Source: Rhodophyticola porphyridii (lineage in GTDB: Bacteria; Pseudomonadota; Alphaproteobacteria; Rhodobacterales; Rhodobacteraceae). Taken from it: a stretch of DNA of 64,000 nucleotides. The translations under genes were made by a program, and so were the position numbers. The notes under the pieces are model-generated. The model saw only the letters and a program-made list of their open reading frames with translations. It made no database searches and was not told the DNA's origin. The stretch lies in the NCBI RefSeq assembly GCF_003688285.1, contig NZ_RCNT01000002.1:399958-463957 (forward strand), written 5' to 3'. Positions 1 through 8,746 of the stretch are shown here, piece after piece (the stretch's first letter is position 1; each line of letters begins with the position of its first letter).

Positions 1-757
1 GCCCCCACAACGTGGCGAAGATCACCCCGGCATAGCCGAACGGCGCCACAGCGCCCGCCTCGGCGACGGTAAGCGATTTGATCAGCAGAAGCTGCCCGCC
101 CGCGCCGACGATACCCAACAGCAGGAACAGCCCCAGTTCGGCCAGATCGGGCGGTGTCCAGACGAAGGGCACGATGGCGCTAGCCACCACCATGCCGATC
201 AGCGCGGTATAGAGGAACGAGGTCAGAATGCCCTCGTCGCGGCCCAGAAACCGGGTGCTGAGCGCATAGCTTGCATAGAATACGCCGCCGAGCAGGGGCA
301 GGGTGGCCGCAAGTGTGAACATGTCCGATCCGGGCCGGATGATGATCAGCGCTCCGGCCATCGCCGCCGCGATCCCGAAAATCCGGCGCGGCCCGAGGGC
401 TTCGCGCAGGATCAGGGCGGCCCCCAGGGTCAGAAGCACCGGATGGATGTTCATCACCGCCGTGGCCGACGCGATTTCCATGAAGCTGAGCGAGGTGAAG
501 AAACAGACCGTCGCCGCGAAGAGGAAGCCCGAGCGGAGCAGTTGCAGTTCAAGATGCCGGGTGCGGATGAGCAGATGCAGCCGCGGGGCAAGGACGGCCA
601 TCACCACCAGCGTCTGGCCCGCATAACGGGCCCAGACCACCTGCAACACGTCGAAGCGACCGGTCAGCAGCTTGGCCAGCGCATCCATGGCCGAGAACAG
701 GAAGATCGCGGCCAGCATGTAGAGAATGCCCTGCGCCGTCGGCGTGAAGCGGTTCAC
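1..757 (-). CDS. EamA/DMT family exporter (partial, C-terminus beyond window)
   Basis: The gene runs off the left edge, so only about the N-terminal 250 residues are seen. The minus-strand translation begins VNRFTPTAQGILYMLAAIFL and alternates hydrophobic helices with short basic loops, as in drug/metabolite transporters of two EamA repeats. I chose the GTG at 757 because it overlaps the stop of the upstream TIGR01244 gene (GTGA), which suggests translational coupling. It would be an inner-membrane small-solute exporter. In many BigR-type sulfur operons this place is taken by a TauE-like sulfite exporter, so a role in exporting an oxidised sulfur species is possible but is inference. Confidence 0.8.
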   Translation of the reverse strand, partial: MNRFTPTAQGILYMLAAIFLFSAMDALAKLLTGRFDVLQVVWARYAGQTLVVMAVLAPRLHLLIRTRHLELQLLRSGFLFAATVCFFTSLSFMEIASATAVMNIHPVLLTLGAALILREALGPRRIFGIAAAMAGALIIIRPGSDMFTLAATLPLLGGVFYASYALSTRFLGRDEGILTSFLYTALIGMVVASAIVPFVWTPPDLAELGLFLLLGIVGAGGQLLLIKSLTVAEAGAVAPFGYAGVIFATLWG

Positions 758-1200
758 CCCTTCGACTGTTCCGCCAGGGCTTCGATCTGGGGCCGGACGC
801 CGTCGAGATTGTATCCCGCGGCGCGGGTCGCGGCGAGAATCTCGTCGGTCGGCATCCGGCCCGCTCTGGTCAGGGCCCAGACGATGCTGCTGCGGTTGCC
901 GCTGGCGCAATAGGCGACCACGGGCCCGTCCGCGCCGGCGATCGCGTCGGCCTGTTCCTCCACGTTGTCCATGGTCATCCCGCCGCCGATGATCGGGTTG
1001 AAGACGAAGGCGATCCCCGCCGCTTCGGCCGCGGCCTGCATCTGCGCGGCCTGAAGGGCGGGCGGGTTTTCCGCGTCCGGGCGGTTGCAGATCACGGTGC
1101 TGACGCCTGCTTGGGCCAGTGCCGGCATGTCGGACGGTTCCAGTTGCGGAGCAACGGAGTAGGTTTCGGTGATCGGTCGCAGGTCCATCTGCAAGGTCAT
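754..1200 (-). CDS. TIGR01244 / DUF442 phosphatase-like sulfurtransferase
   Basis: About 148 residues starting MTLQMDLRPIT. The signature loop is VVAYCASGNRSS, a cysteine-phosphatase/rhodanese-like C-x5-R active site followed by SS. This family is the N-terminal half of the Blh protein of BigR operons and is found beside persulfide dioxygenases, where it is thought to handle sulfane sulfur; its exact reaction is unsettled. It lies 8 bp after the YeeE-type gene and overlaps the EamA gene by 4 bp, so it reads as the fourth gene of a five-gene operon. Longer upstream starts were not used because that extension lies in the preceding gene. Confidence 0.85.
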   Translation of the reverse strand: MTLQMDLRPITETYSVAPQLEPSDMPALAQAGVSTVICNRPDAENPPALQAAQMQAAAEAAGIAFVFNPIIGGGMTMDNVEEQADAIAGADGPVVAYCASGNRSSIVWALTRAGRMPTDEILAATRAAGYNLDGVRPQIEALAEQSKG

Positions 1201-1208
1201 CCTTTCTG

Positions 1209-1634
1209 TCAGGCCAAACTGGAAAACCGCCGACGCAGTGGCGGTGTGGCCACCATGCCTGCTACCATGGCCAGAAGGAAGAGGGCACCGCCCCATCCGC
1301 CCCAGGCAAGCGACGCCATGGCCGGGCCGGGGCAGAGGCCCGCAAGGCCCCAGCCCGCGCCGAAAAGCGTGGAGCCGATCACCAGGTTTCGGCCCAGTTT
1401 CGGCTCGGGCGGCGGCGGAAAGGCCGTGCCGAGCGCCGGCGTCGCGGTGGCCCGGGTCAATCGCCAGGCCACTGCCATCGGCAGGATCGCCCCGCCCAGA
1501 ACGAAGGCCAGTGTGGGATCCCAGGCACCGAAGATATCCAGCCAGCCCTGAACCCGGTTGGTGTCGGTCATGCCCGACAGCATCAGGCCCAGACCGAAGA
1601 GAGCGCCCGCAAGCGCGGCCACAACACTGCGCAT
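1209..1634 (-). CDS. YeeE/YedE (DUF6691) half-transporter, second subunit
   Basis: 141 residues, very hydrophobic, about four membrane segments. It carries the family motifs GLGLMLSGMTDTNRVQGWLD near the N-terminus and GAGWGLAGLCPGP in the middle, with the conserved Cys in the second. The family moves thiosulfate or related sulfur species through cysteines lining a channel. It follows its partner (1636-2064) by one base and is nearly the same size, so the two halves probably form one transporter, as PmpA/PmpB do in BigR-regulated operons. Confidence 0.88.
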   Translation of the reverse strand: MRSVVAALAGALFGLGLMLSGMTDTNRVQGWLDIFGAWDPTLAFVLGGAILPMAVAWRLTRATATPALGTAFPPPPEPKLGRNLVIGSTLFGAGWGLAGLCPGPAMASLAWGGWGGALFLLAMVAGMVATPPLRRRFSSLA

Positions 1635-1635
1635 C

Positions 1636-2064
1636 TCAGATCACCCCCAGGATATGGCGGAACAGCACCATGCTGATACCGCCGGCCAGCAGGTAGAACA
1701 CGGTCGCCACGATTCCACGCAGCGACAGCCGCGAGATGCCGCAGACGCCATGGCCGGATGTGCAGCCATTCGCGATCCGGGTGCCGATCCCCACCAGAAG
1801 CCCTGCCGCGACGATCACCGCGATGTTGGAGGACAGATTGGTGGGGTTTGCGCCGAAGACCAACGCCACCAGGGCCGGGGCGCCCACCAATCCGCCGATG
1901 AAGGCCAGCTTTTCGGTCCGGTCATCGCCGGCGGCCGACCCATCGACGACCGAGCCCAGGATCCCGCTCGCGCCCATGATCCGGCCGTTAACCAGCAGGT
2001 AAAGCGCCCCTGCCGCGCCGATGATCAGCCCGCCAAGCAGGCCGTAAAGATACTGGATTTCCAT
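1636..2064 (-). CDS. YeeE/YedE half-transporter, first subunit
   Basis: 142 residues with four predicted membrane helices. The diagnostic segment is GIGTRIANGCTSGHGVCGIS, which has the GCTSGHG motif and a second Cys typical of thiosulfate/sulfur transporters of the YeeE/YedE group. It lies 15 bp downstream of the persulfide dioxygenase gene and one base before its partner half. Expected to sit in the inner membrane and supply or remove sulfane sulfur for the dioxygenase; the direction of transport cannot be read from the sequence. Confidence 0.9.
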   Translation of the reverse strand: MEIQYLYGLLGGLIIGAAGALYLLVNGRIMGASGILGSVVDGSAAGDDRTEKLAFIGGLVGAPALVALVFGANPTNLSSNIAVIVAAGLLVGIGTRIANGCTSGHGVCGISRLSLRGIVATVFYLLAGGISMVLFRHILGVI

Positions 2065-2079
2065 GATGGCACTTTCGGT

Positions 2080-2943
2080 TCAGAGCGTGTTGAGCGGCAG
2101 CTTCAGATACGAGGTTCCGTTGTCTTCCGGCTCGGGCATCTGGCCGGCGCGCATATTGATCTGCAACGACGGCAGGATCAGGCGCGGCATGCCCAAAGTG
2201 GCATCGCGTTCCTCGCGCATCCTTACGAACTCTTCGATCGGGCGGCCTTCGCCGATATGCACGTTCAGGGCCTTTTGCTCGCCCACCGTGGTTTCCCAGG
2301 CGTATTTGTCCCGTCCGGGAGCCTTGTAATCATGGCCGACGAAGACCCGCGTTTCATCGGGCAGGGCCAGAATGCGCTGGATGGAATTGTAGAGATCCTC
2401 GGCCGAGCCGCCCGGGAAATCGCAGCGCGCGGTGCCGAAATCGGGCATGAACAGCGTGTCACCCACAAAGGCCGCATCGCCGATCACATAGGTCATGCAG
2501 GCGGGCGTATGGCCGGGCGTATGCATCACATCGCCGCGCATCTGGCCCACATGGAAGCTGTCGCCATCGGCGAAAAGCGCATCGAACTGGCTGCCGTCAC
2601 GCTGGAATTCGGTGCCCTCGTTGAAGATCTTGCCGAAGGTGTCCTGCACGATGGTGATGTTCTTGCCGATCCCGATCTTGCCGCCCAACTGCTCCTGCAG
2701 ATAGGGGGCCGCGCTCAGGTGATCGGCATGAACATGGGTTTCCAGAACCCATTGCACGTCCAGCCCCTCGGCCTTGACGAAGGCCACGATTTCGTCGGCG
2801 CTGTCGGTTGTCGTCCGGCCGGACGGCTGGTCAAAATCCAGCACGCTGTCGATTATCGCGGCAGCCTTGCCGCCCGGGTCACGCACCACATAGGACACGG
2901 TATTGGTCGCATCGTCAAAAAACGGTGTGATCTCTGGGTGCAT
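2080..2943 (-). CDS. MBL-fold persulfide dioxygenase (ETHE1/SdoA type)
   Basis: 287 residues from MHPEITPFFDD. The metallo-beta-lactamase motif THVHADHLSAA, a later HTPGHTP and the GDTLFMPDFG segment match the ETHE1-like sulfur dioxygenase group, which oxidises glutathione persulfide to sulfite using one iron. A start 12 bases upstream is possible, but the ATG at 2943 has GGAGAG five bases ahead of it and is preferred. It is the first gene of the sulfur operon; the AT-rich 120 bp upstream is the likely promoter. A BigR-type regulator is not present in the window. Confidence 0.9.
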   Translation of the reverse strand: MHPEITPFFDDATNTVSYVVRDPGGKAAAIIDSVLDFDQPSGRTTTDSADEIVAFVKAEGLDVQWVLETHVHADHLSAAPYLQEQLGGKIGIGKNITIVQDTFGKIFNEGTEFQRDGSQFDALFADGDSFHVGQMRGDVMHTPGHTPACMTYVIGDAAFVGDTLFMPDFGTARCDFPGGSAEDLYNSIQRILALPDETRVFVGHDYKAPGRDKYAWETTVGEQKALNVHIGEGRPIEEFVRMREERDATLGMPRLILPSLQINMRAGQMPEPEDNGTSYLKLPLNTL

Positions 2944-3120
2944 CGGTCTCTCCATCGTTTAAGTTGGCATTGTCAATTATGTTGGGTTTCTTCCGCCAAG
3001 GTCAAGGCCGCTCTGCAGATCAGCTTGATCGAGGTCAAAGCTGGCCCGGTCGGGCGGCGCTAGGATCGGGGTCGGGCCAGCGCTGTGAACGGGCGCAGCC
3101 CCTTCAATTGGGGGAATTCC

Positions 3121-3438
3121 ATGACCGATCTGGCAAGGCGTAAACAACAGCTCCTCGACCGATTGGCCGATCTCGAAGAGCGGCTGCACGAAATCGAGGA
3201 CGAGCTCGACAGCCATCAATCGAAGGATTGGGAGGAGTTGGCGACCGAGCGCGAAGACGACGAGGTTTTGGAACAGATGGGCGTCAGCGGTCAGGCGGAA
3301 ATCCGCCAGATAAAGGCCGCGCTGGCACGAATCGAGGCGGGCGAATACGGTTTGTGCACCAAATGCGATGAGGCGATCTCGGAAGAGCGGTTGGATCTTT
3401 TGCCTTTCACGCCATTCTGCAGGAGATGCGCTGTATAA
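3121..3438 (+). CDS. TraR/DksA family zinc-finger protein
   Basis: 105 residues from MTDLARRKQQLLDRL, preceded by a GGGGGA ribosome site. The N-terminal two thirds is a charged coiled coil and the C-terminus is a four-cysteine finger (CTKC ... CRRC), the DksA/TraR layout. Such proteins bind the RNA polymerase secondary channel and tune transcription under stress. It is shorter than true DksA (about 150 residues) and lacks a clear DxxDxA coiled-coil tip, so it is probably a paralogue and may not have DksA activity. Two small unrelated genes follow on the same strand. Confidence 0.85.
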   Translation: MTDLARRKQQLLDRLADLEERLHEIEDELDSHQSKDWEELATEREDDEVLEQMGVSGQAEIRQIKAALARIEAGEYGLCTKCDEAISEERLDLLPFTPFCRRCAV

Positions 3439-3500
3439 GGAAAAGCGGAACGCAATTCGATGCAGGCACGTGGGGAGGTGCCTGCAAGGGGGGAAATTCA

Positions 3501-3749
3501 ATGGCACCGAAACGACCCGATACCGAAATGGAGGCGGCCCTTTACGATTTTCTGACCAGCCGCAAGGCCGGAACGGCGGTCCAGAAACGACTCATCCGCA
3601 ATTATGTGGACTGGCAGCGGGAGGTTCTGGCGGCGGATGCACAAATGCGAATGGCCGAACTGACGCCGGAACGGAAGACCGGTCCGGAAAACGCCCGACA
3701 GATCCGTCGCGTGACCTATCGCGCGGCGATCAACTCCTTGCCCATCTGA
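3501..3749 (+). CDS. Small hypothetical protein
   Basis: 82 residues starting MAPKRPDTEMEAALYDFLTS, mostly helical and charged, no recognised domain. The ATG at 3501 has a good GGGGGGAAA ribosome site, which is why it was chosen over an upstream start. It lies 62 bp after the DksA-like gene and 45 bp before another small charged protein, suggesting one transcript. No function can be assigned. Confidence 0.6.
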   Translation: MAPKRPDTEMEAALYDFLTSRKAGTAVQKRLIRNYVDWQREVLAADAQMRMAELTPERKTGPENARQIRRVTYRAAINSLPI

Positions 3750-3794
3750 ACGACCGACGGCGAGGGATGGGCCCCAGAGAAAGGAAAGCCTGCC

Positions 3795-3983
3795 ATGGCA
3801 GAGACATCCAAGGACGGCCCCAAAGAGGGCGCACATACGGAATTGCGCAAGCAAAAGAGAGACGGGGAGCGAAAGCCCGATACGACGGTTGCCAAACGCT
3901 CCAAGCTGGCGGAGCAGGCGAAAAGGACCCAATCCGCTGAAGATGACAGGCTGGACGATCTGTTCAACGATATGCCTGTCTGA
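3795..3983 (+). CDS. Small charged hypothetical protein
   Basis: 62 residues rich in Lys, Arg, Asp and Glu (MAETSKDGPKEGAHTELRKQ), probably disordered, ending DDRLDDLFNDMPV. An AAAGGA ribosome site precedes the ATG. The composition recalls stress-related disordered proteins, but no family is recognised. Likely co-transcribed with the two genes upstream. Confidence 0.5.
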   Translation: MAETSKDGPKEGAHTELRKQKRDGERKPDTTVAKRSKLAEQAKRTQSAEDDRLDDLFNDMPV

Positions 3984-4158
3984 CATCGCCACCTTGCTTG
4001 GCGGGGATCTTTTCCCGTCTTCGGATCGGGCGACCGGATTTCAGGTTGCCTGATAAGTCCACTTTAGTGCGCCAGCCTGTTGCATTCCTATGCAAAGGCG
4101 GTTGCCGGATCCGGCTGCGCCTGTCTAGATGATCTGCGACCCTTGGAGGTGCGGGACC

Positions 4159-5208
4159 ATGGCGGAAATCCGGCTCAAGAATGTCTGCAAGCGCTGGGGC
4201 AGTTTCATCGGTGTCGACAACTTCGATCTTGTGATCCCTGATCAGGAATTCCTGGTTCTGCTTGGTCCCTCCGGCTGCGGCAAGACCACGACGATGCGGA
4301 TGATCGCGGGCCTTGAGGATCCGACCGAAGGCGAGATCTGGATCGACGACCGGGAGGTCACGACACTCGACCCCAAGGATCGCGACGTGGCCATGGTGTT
4401 CCAGTCCTATGGGCTTTATCCGAACATGGATGTCTATCAGAACATCCGCTTCCCGCTGAAAGTGCGCAAGGTGCCCGAGGCGGAACATGACGCGCGGGTC
4501 AGGAAAGCGGCCGAGATGGTCGAACTGACCGAGTTCCTGCACCGCAAACCTGCGGCGCTGTCGGGTGGGCAACGCCAGCGCGTGGCGCTTGCCCGGGCCA
4601 TCGTGCGCGAGCCGCAGGTCTTCCTGATGGACGAGCCGCTGTCCAATCTCGACGCCAAGCTGCGGGTATCGACCCGCGCGCAGATCAAGAATCTCAGCCA
4701 CGAACTGAAGGTCACGACGATCTACGTCACGCATGACCAGATCGAGGCGATGACACTGGCGGACCGGGTTGTGGTGATGAAGGCCGGGGTGGTGCAACAG
4801 GTGGGTACACCAACGGATATTTATGACCGGCCCGCGAACACCTTCGTGGCGGGTTTCATCGGCAATCCCGCGATGAACCTGATGGAAGGGCAGATCGACA
4901 GTGGAACCTTCCGGGGCAGAAATGTCGAAATCAGTGGTCTGAACGCAGGCGCAGGAAAGGTTTCGCTTGGCTTCCGGGCCGAGGATGCGGCGGTGACCAC
5001 GGCGGGGCAGGGGCAGATCAACGCGCCGGTCTATACGATGGAGCTTCTGGGCGATGCGACCATGGTCACGGTGCGCGCGGGCAACGCGCTGGTCGCGGTG
5101 AAGGCGTCGAAAGACTATCGCGCGGAGATCGGCGATCAGGTCGGCATTTCGGTGCCGCCCGAGATTTGCCACCCGTTTCACGCGGAGACCGGCGCGCGTC
5201 TGGATTGA
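4159..5208 (+). CDS. UgpC/MalK-type sugar ABC transporter ATPase (orphan)
   Basis: 349 residues from MAEIRLKNVCKRWG, with TTGGAGGTG just upstream. It has Walker A GPSGCGKTTT, Q-loop VFQSYGLYPNM, signature LSGGQRQR, Walker B VFLMDEPLSNLDAK and the H-loop THDQ, followed by a C-terminal OB-type regulatory domain (about residues 240-349) typical of carbohydrate importers. No permease or binding protein is nearby, so it may energise permeases encoded elsewhere. It is a different protein from the ATPase at 50104-51156, which sits inside a complete sugar operon. Confidence 0.9.
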   Translation: MAEIRLKNVCKRWGSFIGVDNFDLVIPDQEFLVLLGPSGCGKTTTMRMIAGLEDPTEGEIWIDDREVTTLDPKDRDVAMVFQSYGLYPNMDVYQNIRFPLKVRKVPEAEHDARVRKAAEMVELTEFLHRKPAALSGGQRQRVALARAIVREPQVFLMDEPLSNLDAKLRVSTRAQIKNLSHELKVTTIYVTHDQIEAMTLADRVVVMKAGVVQQVGTPTDIYDRPANTFVAGFIGNPAMNLMEGQIDSGTFRGRNVEISGLNAGAGKVSLGFRAEDAAVTTAGQGQINAPVYTMELLGDATMVTVRAGNALVAVKASKDYRAEIGDQVGISVPPEICHPFHAETGARLD

Positions 5209-5233
5209 GCCCCGCAGGAAGCGGCTTCCCCCA

Positions 5234-5252
5234 ATGCTTGCGCGGCAAGCAT
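5234..5252. terminator. Hairpin between convergent genes
   Basis: A perfect inverted repeat with 8-bp arms (ATGCTTGC / GCAAGCAT) and a GCG loop lies between the end of the ATPase gene and the end of the convergent gamma-glutamyltransferase gene. There is no U-run, so it could act as a weak bidirectional terminator or only as a 3'-end stabiliser. Confidence 0.4.
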
Positions 5253-5271
5253 CGAGGAAGCGCAGACAGGG

Positions 5272-7071
5272 TTACTCGCCCAGGGCGATGCCCTCGCGGC
5301 GCGGATCGGCACCGCCCTGCAACCCAGTCTCGCCGATGGCGATCACATGGATGCCGGAATTCAGGCCGCGTATATTCACCTCGTATCCTAGATCGGTCAG
5401 CGGCCCCTCCATCTCGACGGCGCTGGTGCCTTCTTCAAGATCATAGGTGCCAAACCGGTTGACCAGATGGGGCATGGCGGCGGCCTGCTGCACATCCATG
5501 CCCCAATCCAGATGGGCGATGATGGTCTGCGCCACATAGCCGATGATGCGGCTGCCCCCGGGGGAGCCCACGGCCAGCACCGGCGCGCCATCGCGCAGCA
5601 CGATCGTGGGCGCCATCGAGGAGCGGGGGCGCTTGCCCGGCTCGATCCGGTTGGCGATGGGGCGGCCATCGTCATGGGTCCGGAACGAGAAATCGGTCAG
5701 CTCGTTGTTCAGAAGAAACCCGCCCGGCGCCATGAGCCGGGCGCCGAAGCCGTTTTCGATAGTCGTTGTCATCGACAGCACATTGCCGTCGCCATCGACG
5801 ATCGAGATGTGGCTGGTCGACGGCAGTTCGAGCGACTGGTCATCGGCCCAGAGAAACGCGTGATCCCAGGCGGGCTCTCCCGGGGCAACCTCGGGCAGGG
5901 CGTCATCGCCCTCAAGAAGCGTGGCGCGATCGGCCAGATAATCCGGGTCCACCAGCCCTTGCGTGGGCATCGGCACGAAATCGCTGTCAGCCATGTAGCG
6001 ACCCCGGTCCGCGAAGGCGAGCCGGGAGGCATCGCCGATGATCCGCCACGCCTCGGCGCTGTCGGGGCCGAGCGCGGACAGATCGAAGGCGCTGGCCATG
6101 CCCAGGATCTGCCCCACGGTCAGCGCGCCGGAGGAAGGTGGGCCCATGCCGCACACTTCATGGGCGCGGTACGTCACGCAGACCGGGGCGCGTTCGACGA
6201 CCTCGTAAATCTCCAGATCGCGCAAGGACAGAAGACCCGGATTGCCCTCGGCGCTGCGGACAGTGTCGACGATACCTTCCGCGATCGGACCGGAATAGAT
6301 GACATCCGCCCCACCTGCGGCCATCGCGCGTAGCGTCGTGGCATAGGCGGGGTTCCTCAGCAGCGCGCCCTCGGCCAGCGGGGCGCCGTCCGGCAGGAAA
6401 TAGGCCGCCGTCGCCGGAAAGGTGGAGAGCCGCTCCGCATCATTGGCGATGGCCCCGGCCAGGCGTGGGGAGACGGGGAACCCGTCCTCGGCATGGCCGA
6501 TCGCGGCGTCGAAGAGGCCGCCCCAGTTGGCGCGGCCCCAGCGCCGGTGCGCCTCCTCCATCAAAGCGGGTGTGCCGGGCGTCCCCACCGAGAGGCCGCC
6601 CACCACCGCATCGAAAAAGCCGAGCGGTTCGCCGTTTTCGTCCTGAAAAAGGGTGGGTGTCGCGGCCAGAGGTGCTGTTTCGCGCCCGTCCAGGGTGGTG
6701 ATCTCGCCAGTGGCTGCGTCGTACCAGACCAGAAAAGCCCCGCCGCCAAGCCCCGAGGATTGCGGCTCCACCAGCCCCAGAACGGCCTGCACGGCAACCA
6801 TCGCATCGGCGGCGGTGCCCCCGGCGCGCAGAACGTCGGCCCCGGCCTCGACGGCCAGCGGATTGGCGGCGGCGAGCATCCAGTTTTCCGATGTCACAGG
6901 CTGGCCCGCATCGCGCGCGGCTACCGCGGCAAGGGCCGCCTCCGAGAGCGCCATGGTCCCCGCTTCGGTCGCGATCTCCGGTGCGACGGCATCAGCCGCC
7001 TGCTGGGCAAGCGCGGAGGCCGCAAAGAGGATCAGGCCAAGCGCTGTGGCTGAAGGGAGGAGGCGAGGCAT
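5272..7071 (-). CDS. ggt: Gamma-glutamyltransferase
   Basis: 599 residues with a signal peptide (MPRLLPSATALGLILFAASA, cleaved near ALAQQ), so periplasmic. The enzyme cleaves gamma-glutamyl bonds of glutathione and transfers the glutamyl group to water or amino acids. The catalytic Thr at the small-subunit N-terminus is in SMTTTIENGFGA (about residue 434), and GSPGGSRIIGYV is the conserved glycine-rich substrate loop. Length and motif order match a full single-chain precursor that self-cleaves. The ATG at 7071 was chosen because AAGGTG stands six bases upstream; a GTG nine bases earlier is possible. Monocistronic by context. Confidence 0.93.
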   Translation of the reverse strand: MPRLLPSATALGLILFAASALAQQAADAVAPEIATEAGTMALSEAALAAVAARDAGQPVTSENWMLAAANPLAVEAGADVLRAGGTAADAMVAVQAVLGLVEPQSSGLGGGAFLVWYDAATGEITTLDGRETAPLAATPTLFQDENGEPLGFFDAVVGGLSVGTPGTPALMEEAHRRWGRANWGGLFDAAIGHAEDGFPVSPRLAGAIANDAERLSTFPATAAYFLPDGAPLAEGALLRNPAYATTLRAMAAGGADVIYSGPIAEGIVDTVRSAEGNPGLLSLRDLEIYEVVERAPVCVTYRAHEVCGMGPPSSGALTVGQILGMASAFDLSALGPDSAEAWRIIGDASRLAFADRGRYMADSDFVPMPTQGLVDPDYLADRATLLEGDDALPEVAPGEPAWDHAFLWADDQSLELPSTSHISIVDGDGNVLSMTTTIENGFGARLMAPGGFLLNNELTDFSFRTHDDGRPIANRIEPGKRPRSSMAPTIVLRDGAPVLAVGSPGGSRIIGYVAQTIIAHLDWGMDVQQAAAMPHLVNRFGTYDLEEGTSAVEMEGPLTDLGYEVNIRGLNSGIHVIAIGETGLQGGADPRREGIALGE

Positions 7072-7383
7072 GGGCGGCACCTTTCATTCTGGGGATGATG
7101 TCAGGAGAGCCTGCGTCAAACTGCCCGGCAAGGCAATGGCGCGCTGGCGGCGGACCCGCGCGGGCCGGAGGTGACGCGGCTCAAAAATGCGCCAGACGAC
7201 CGAACGGCAGGCCCGTCCGTGGCAGGCGGAAAAGATGGGCTGCACAGACCGGTCGAGGTCGAAAGCCGGGCCGGTATGCACAGGTTCGTGTCGCTAGTGC
7301 TGCGGGCTGTCATCAGTCCCCGATCATCGCGGTCGGGTGAAGGATGCGATGGCGCCCAAAGCCCGGGCCGGGCAGTGCGCGAC
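7072..7383. other. Intergenic region, no gene seen
   Basis: About 310 bp between the start of the gamma-glutamyltransferase gene and the end of the next minus-strand gene. Short frames occur on both strands but have no ribosome site and biased, arginine-rich composition. It presumably holds the ggt promoter. Confidence 0.6.
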
Positions 7384-7599
7384 CTAGGTGAGAAAAACGC
7401 CGATCACGACCGTCATCAGGCCCAGCGCGGATGCCAGAACCGCACCCATATTGATCGGAACAACCCGCTGCAGGCGCGCGCGCAATTCGTCATCGGAGAG
7501 GTTGGCCCGCTTTGCGGAGATCGCCGCGACGATGCAATAAACTATGGCCACAAGCCCCAGAGCCGCAAGACCCGTTCCAATCCAGATCAACACTTCCAT
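7384..7599 (-). CDS. Small two-helix membrane protein
   Basis: 71 residues, MEVLIWIGTGLAALGLVAIV. One membrane helix lies near each end with a polar middle (SAKRANLSDDELRARLQRV). The pattern of a short cytosolic loop between two helices is convincing for a real small inner-membrane protein. It is divergent from the GapR gene that follows. Function unknown. Confidence 0.65.
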   Translation of the reverse strand: MEVLIWIGTGLAALGLVAIVYCIVAAISAKRANLSDDELRARLQRVVPINMGAVLASALGLMTVVIGVFLT

Positions 7600-7730
7600 G
7601 AGGCGTATTTCCTATTCGTTGCGGGCGTTCAGTTTGCGCAATTTCCAGACACAGGTCCAGCCTCTCTTGCGGGCCCACGGACAGAAGGGTAGAGCTTTTG
7701 CCCGATCCTCCAAACGCAAAGGCCCGTGAC

Positions 7731-7997
7731 ATGATGGACGACAGCGCCCCCCAATCCGACAGCTACCGTGTGACCGCCGACGAGTTGCGGCAGTTCATCG
7801 AACGCATCGAACGGCTGGAAGCGGAGAAGAAGGATATCGCCGATCAGCAGAAGGAGGTCATGGCCGAGGCCAAGGGGCGTGGCTATGACACCAAGATCCT
7901 GCGCAAGGTGGTGGCGCTGCGCAAACGCGAGCCCGACGATATCGCCGAGGAAGAGGCGGTTCTGGAAATGTACAAGGAAGCGCTTGGCATGCGCTAG
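7731..7997 (+). CDS. gapR: GapR nucleoid-associated protein (DUF2312)
   Basis: About 88 residues from [11 protein letters not shown]. The body ([20 protein letters not shown], then [15 protein letters not shown]) is the highly conserved DUF2312/GapR sequence. GapR dimers and tetramers clamp overtwisted, AT-rich DNA ahead of replication and transcription forks and are needed for normal growth in Caulobacter. Residues 20-50 form the coiled coil and the C-terminal half carries the basic DNA-clamp helices. The SGNH hydrolase gene starts 23 bp downstream. Confidence 0.93.
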   Translation: MMDDSAPQSDSYRVTADELRQFIERIERLEAEKKDIADQQKEVMAEAKGRGYDTKILRKVVALRKREPDDIAEEEAVLEMYKEALGMR

Positions 7998-8020
7998 GCA
8001 AGACCTGCTCCGGGGGATGA

Positions 8021-8746
8021 ATGGCGCTTGATCTTTTCGCTCGCGTGGCCCTGTTCCCGCTTTTGGCGGGGCAGGCGATCTGGACCCGGAAAAAGGCGTT
8101 GAACCTGCCGGAACCCGACGGTCCGCGCCGCGCGCGGGTGGGGCAGGGGCCGGTATTGCGGATCCTGATCGCGGGGGACAGTTCGGCCGCAGGTGTCGGC
8201 GTCGCGACGCAGGATCAGGCGCTGTCCGGGCAACTGGCCGGGGCGCTTTCCCGCGAGTATCAGGTTCACTGGCATCTGATCGCGAAAACGGGGGCGACCA
8301 CGCAGGATACGCTGCACCGGCTGGCACGGCAGGACCCGGCCCCGGGCCCCTTCGATATCGCGATCGTGGCGCTTGGCGTGAATGACGTGACAAAGCTCGT
8401 GCCGCTTCGCAGATGGCTTGCGCGGCAGGCCGCGCTGGTCGACCTGCTGGAGACCCGGTTCGGGGCGCGGCTGATCTATCTCTCCGGTCTGCCGCCGGTG
8501 CGGTACTTTCCGCTGCTGCCGCAGCCGCTCAGATGGGTGCTGGGCCGGCGGGCGGAACGTTTCGATGTCCACATCCGACGCCTCGCCTCGGCGGATATTC
8601 GGACCCGCTACATCCCGCTCAGCTTCGAGATGGATGCGGCCCTGATGGCGCCGGACGGGTTTCACCCGGGCCCGGATGTCTACGCGAAATGGGCAGAAAT
8701 CGTCGCCGGACATATCCGGGCGGACTGGCCTCCCGACCAGACCTGA
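8021..8746 (+). CDS. SGNH/GDSL hydrolase
   Basis: 241 residues with the block order of the SGNH fold: block I LIAGDSSAAGVG (nucleophile Ser near residue 51), a Gly in block II, block III ALGVNDV (Asn), and block V DGFHPGPDVY (Asp-His). An N-terminal hydrophobic stretch may be a membrane anchor. The family removes acyl or acetyl groups from lipids, glycans or thioesters; the substrate cannot be told. It closely follows the gapR gene and is convergent with the next gene. Confidence 0.85.
   Translation: MALDLFARVALFPLLAGQAIWTRKKALNLPEPDGPRRARVGQGPVLRILIAGDSSAAGVGVATQDQALSGQLAGALSREYQVHWHLIAKTGATTQDTLHRLARQDPAPGPFDIAIVALGVNDVTKLVPLRRWLARQAALVDLLETRFGARLIYLSGLPPVRYFPLLPQPLRWVLGRRAERFDVHIRRLASADIRTRYIPLSFEMDAALMAPDGFHPGPDVYAKWAEIVAGHIRADWPPDQT

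Noticed and set aside
1558..3063. A 501-codon open frame on the plus strand
   Set aside because: It lies opposite the YeeE pair and the persulfide dioxygenase, which have clear motifs on the minus strand. Its composition (His, Arg, Gln, Ala rich) is that of an antisense frame in high-G+C DNA.
3964..5181. A 405-codon minus-strand frame
   Set aside because: It is antisense to the orphan ABC ATPase, whose Walker and signature motifs are intact on the plus strand.
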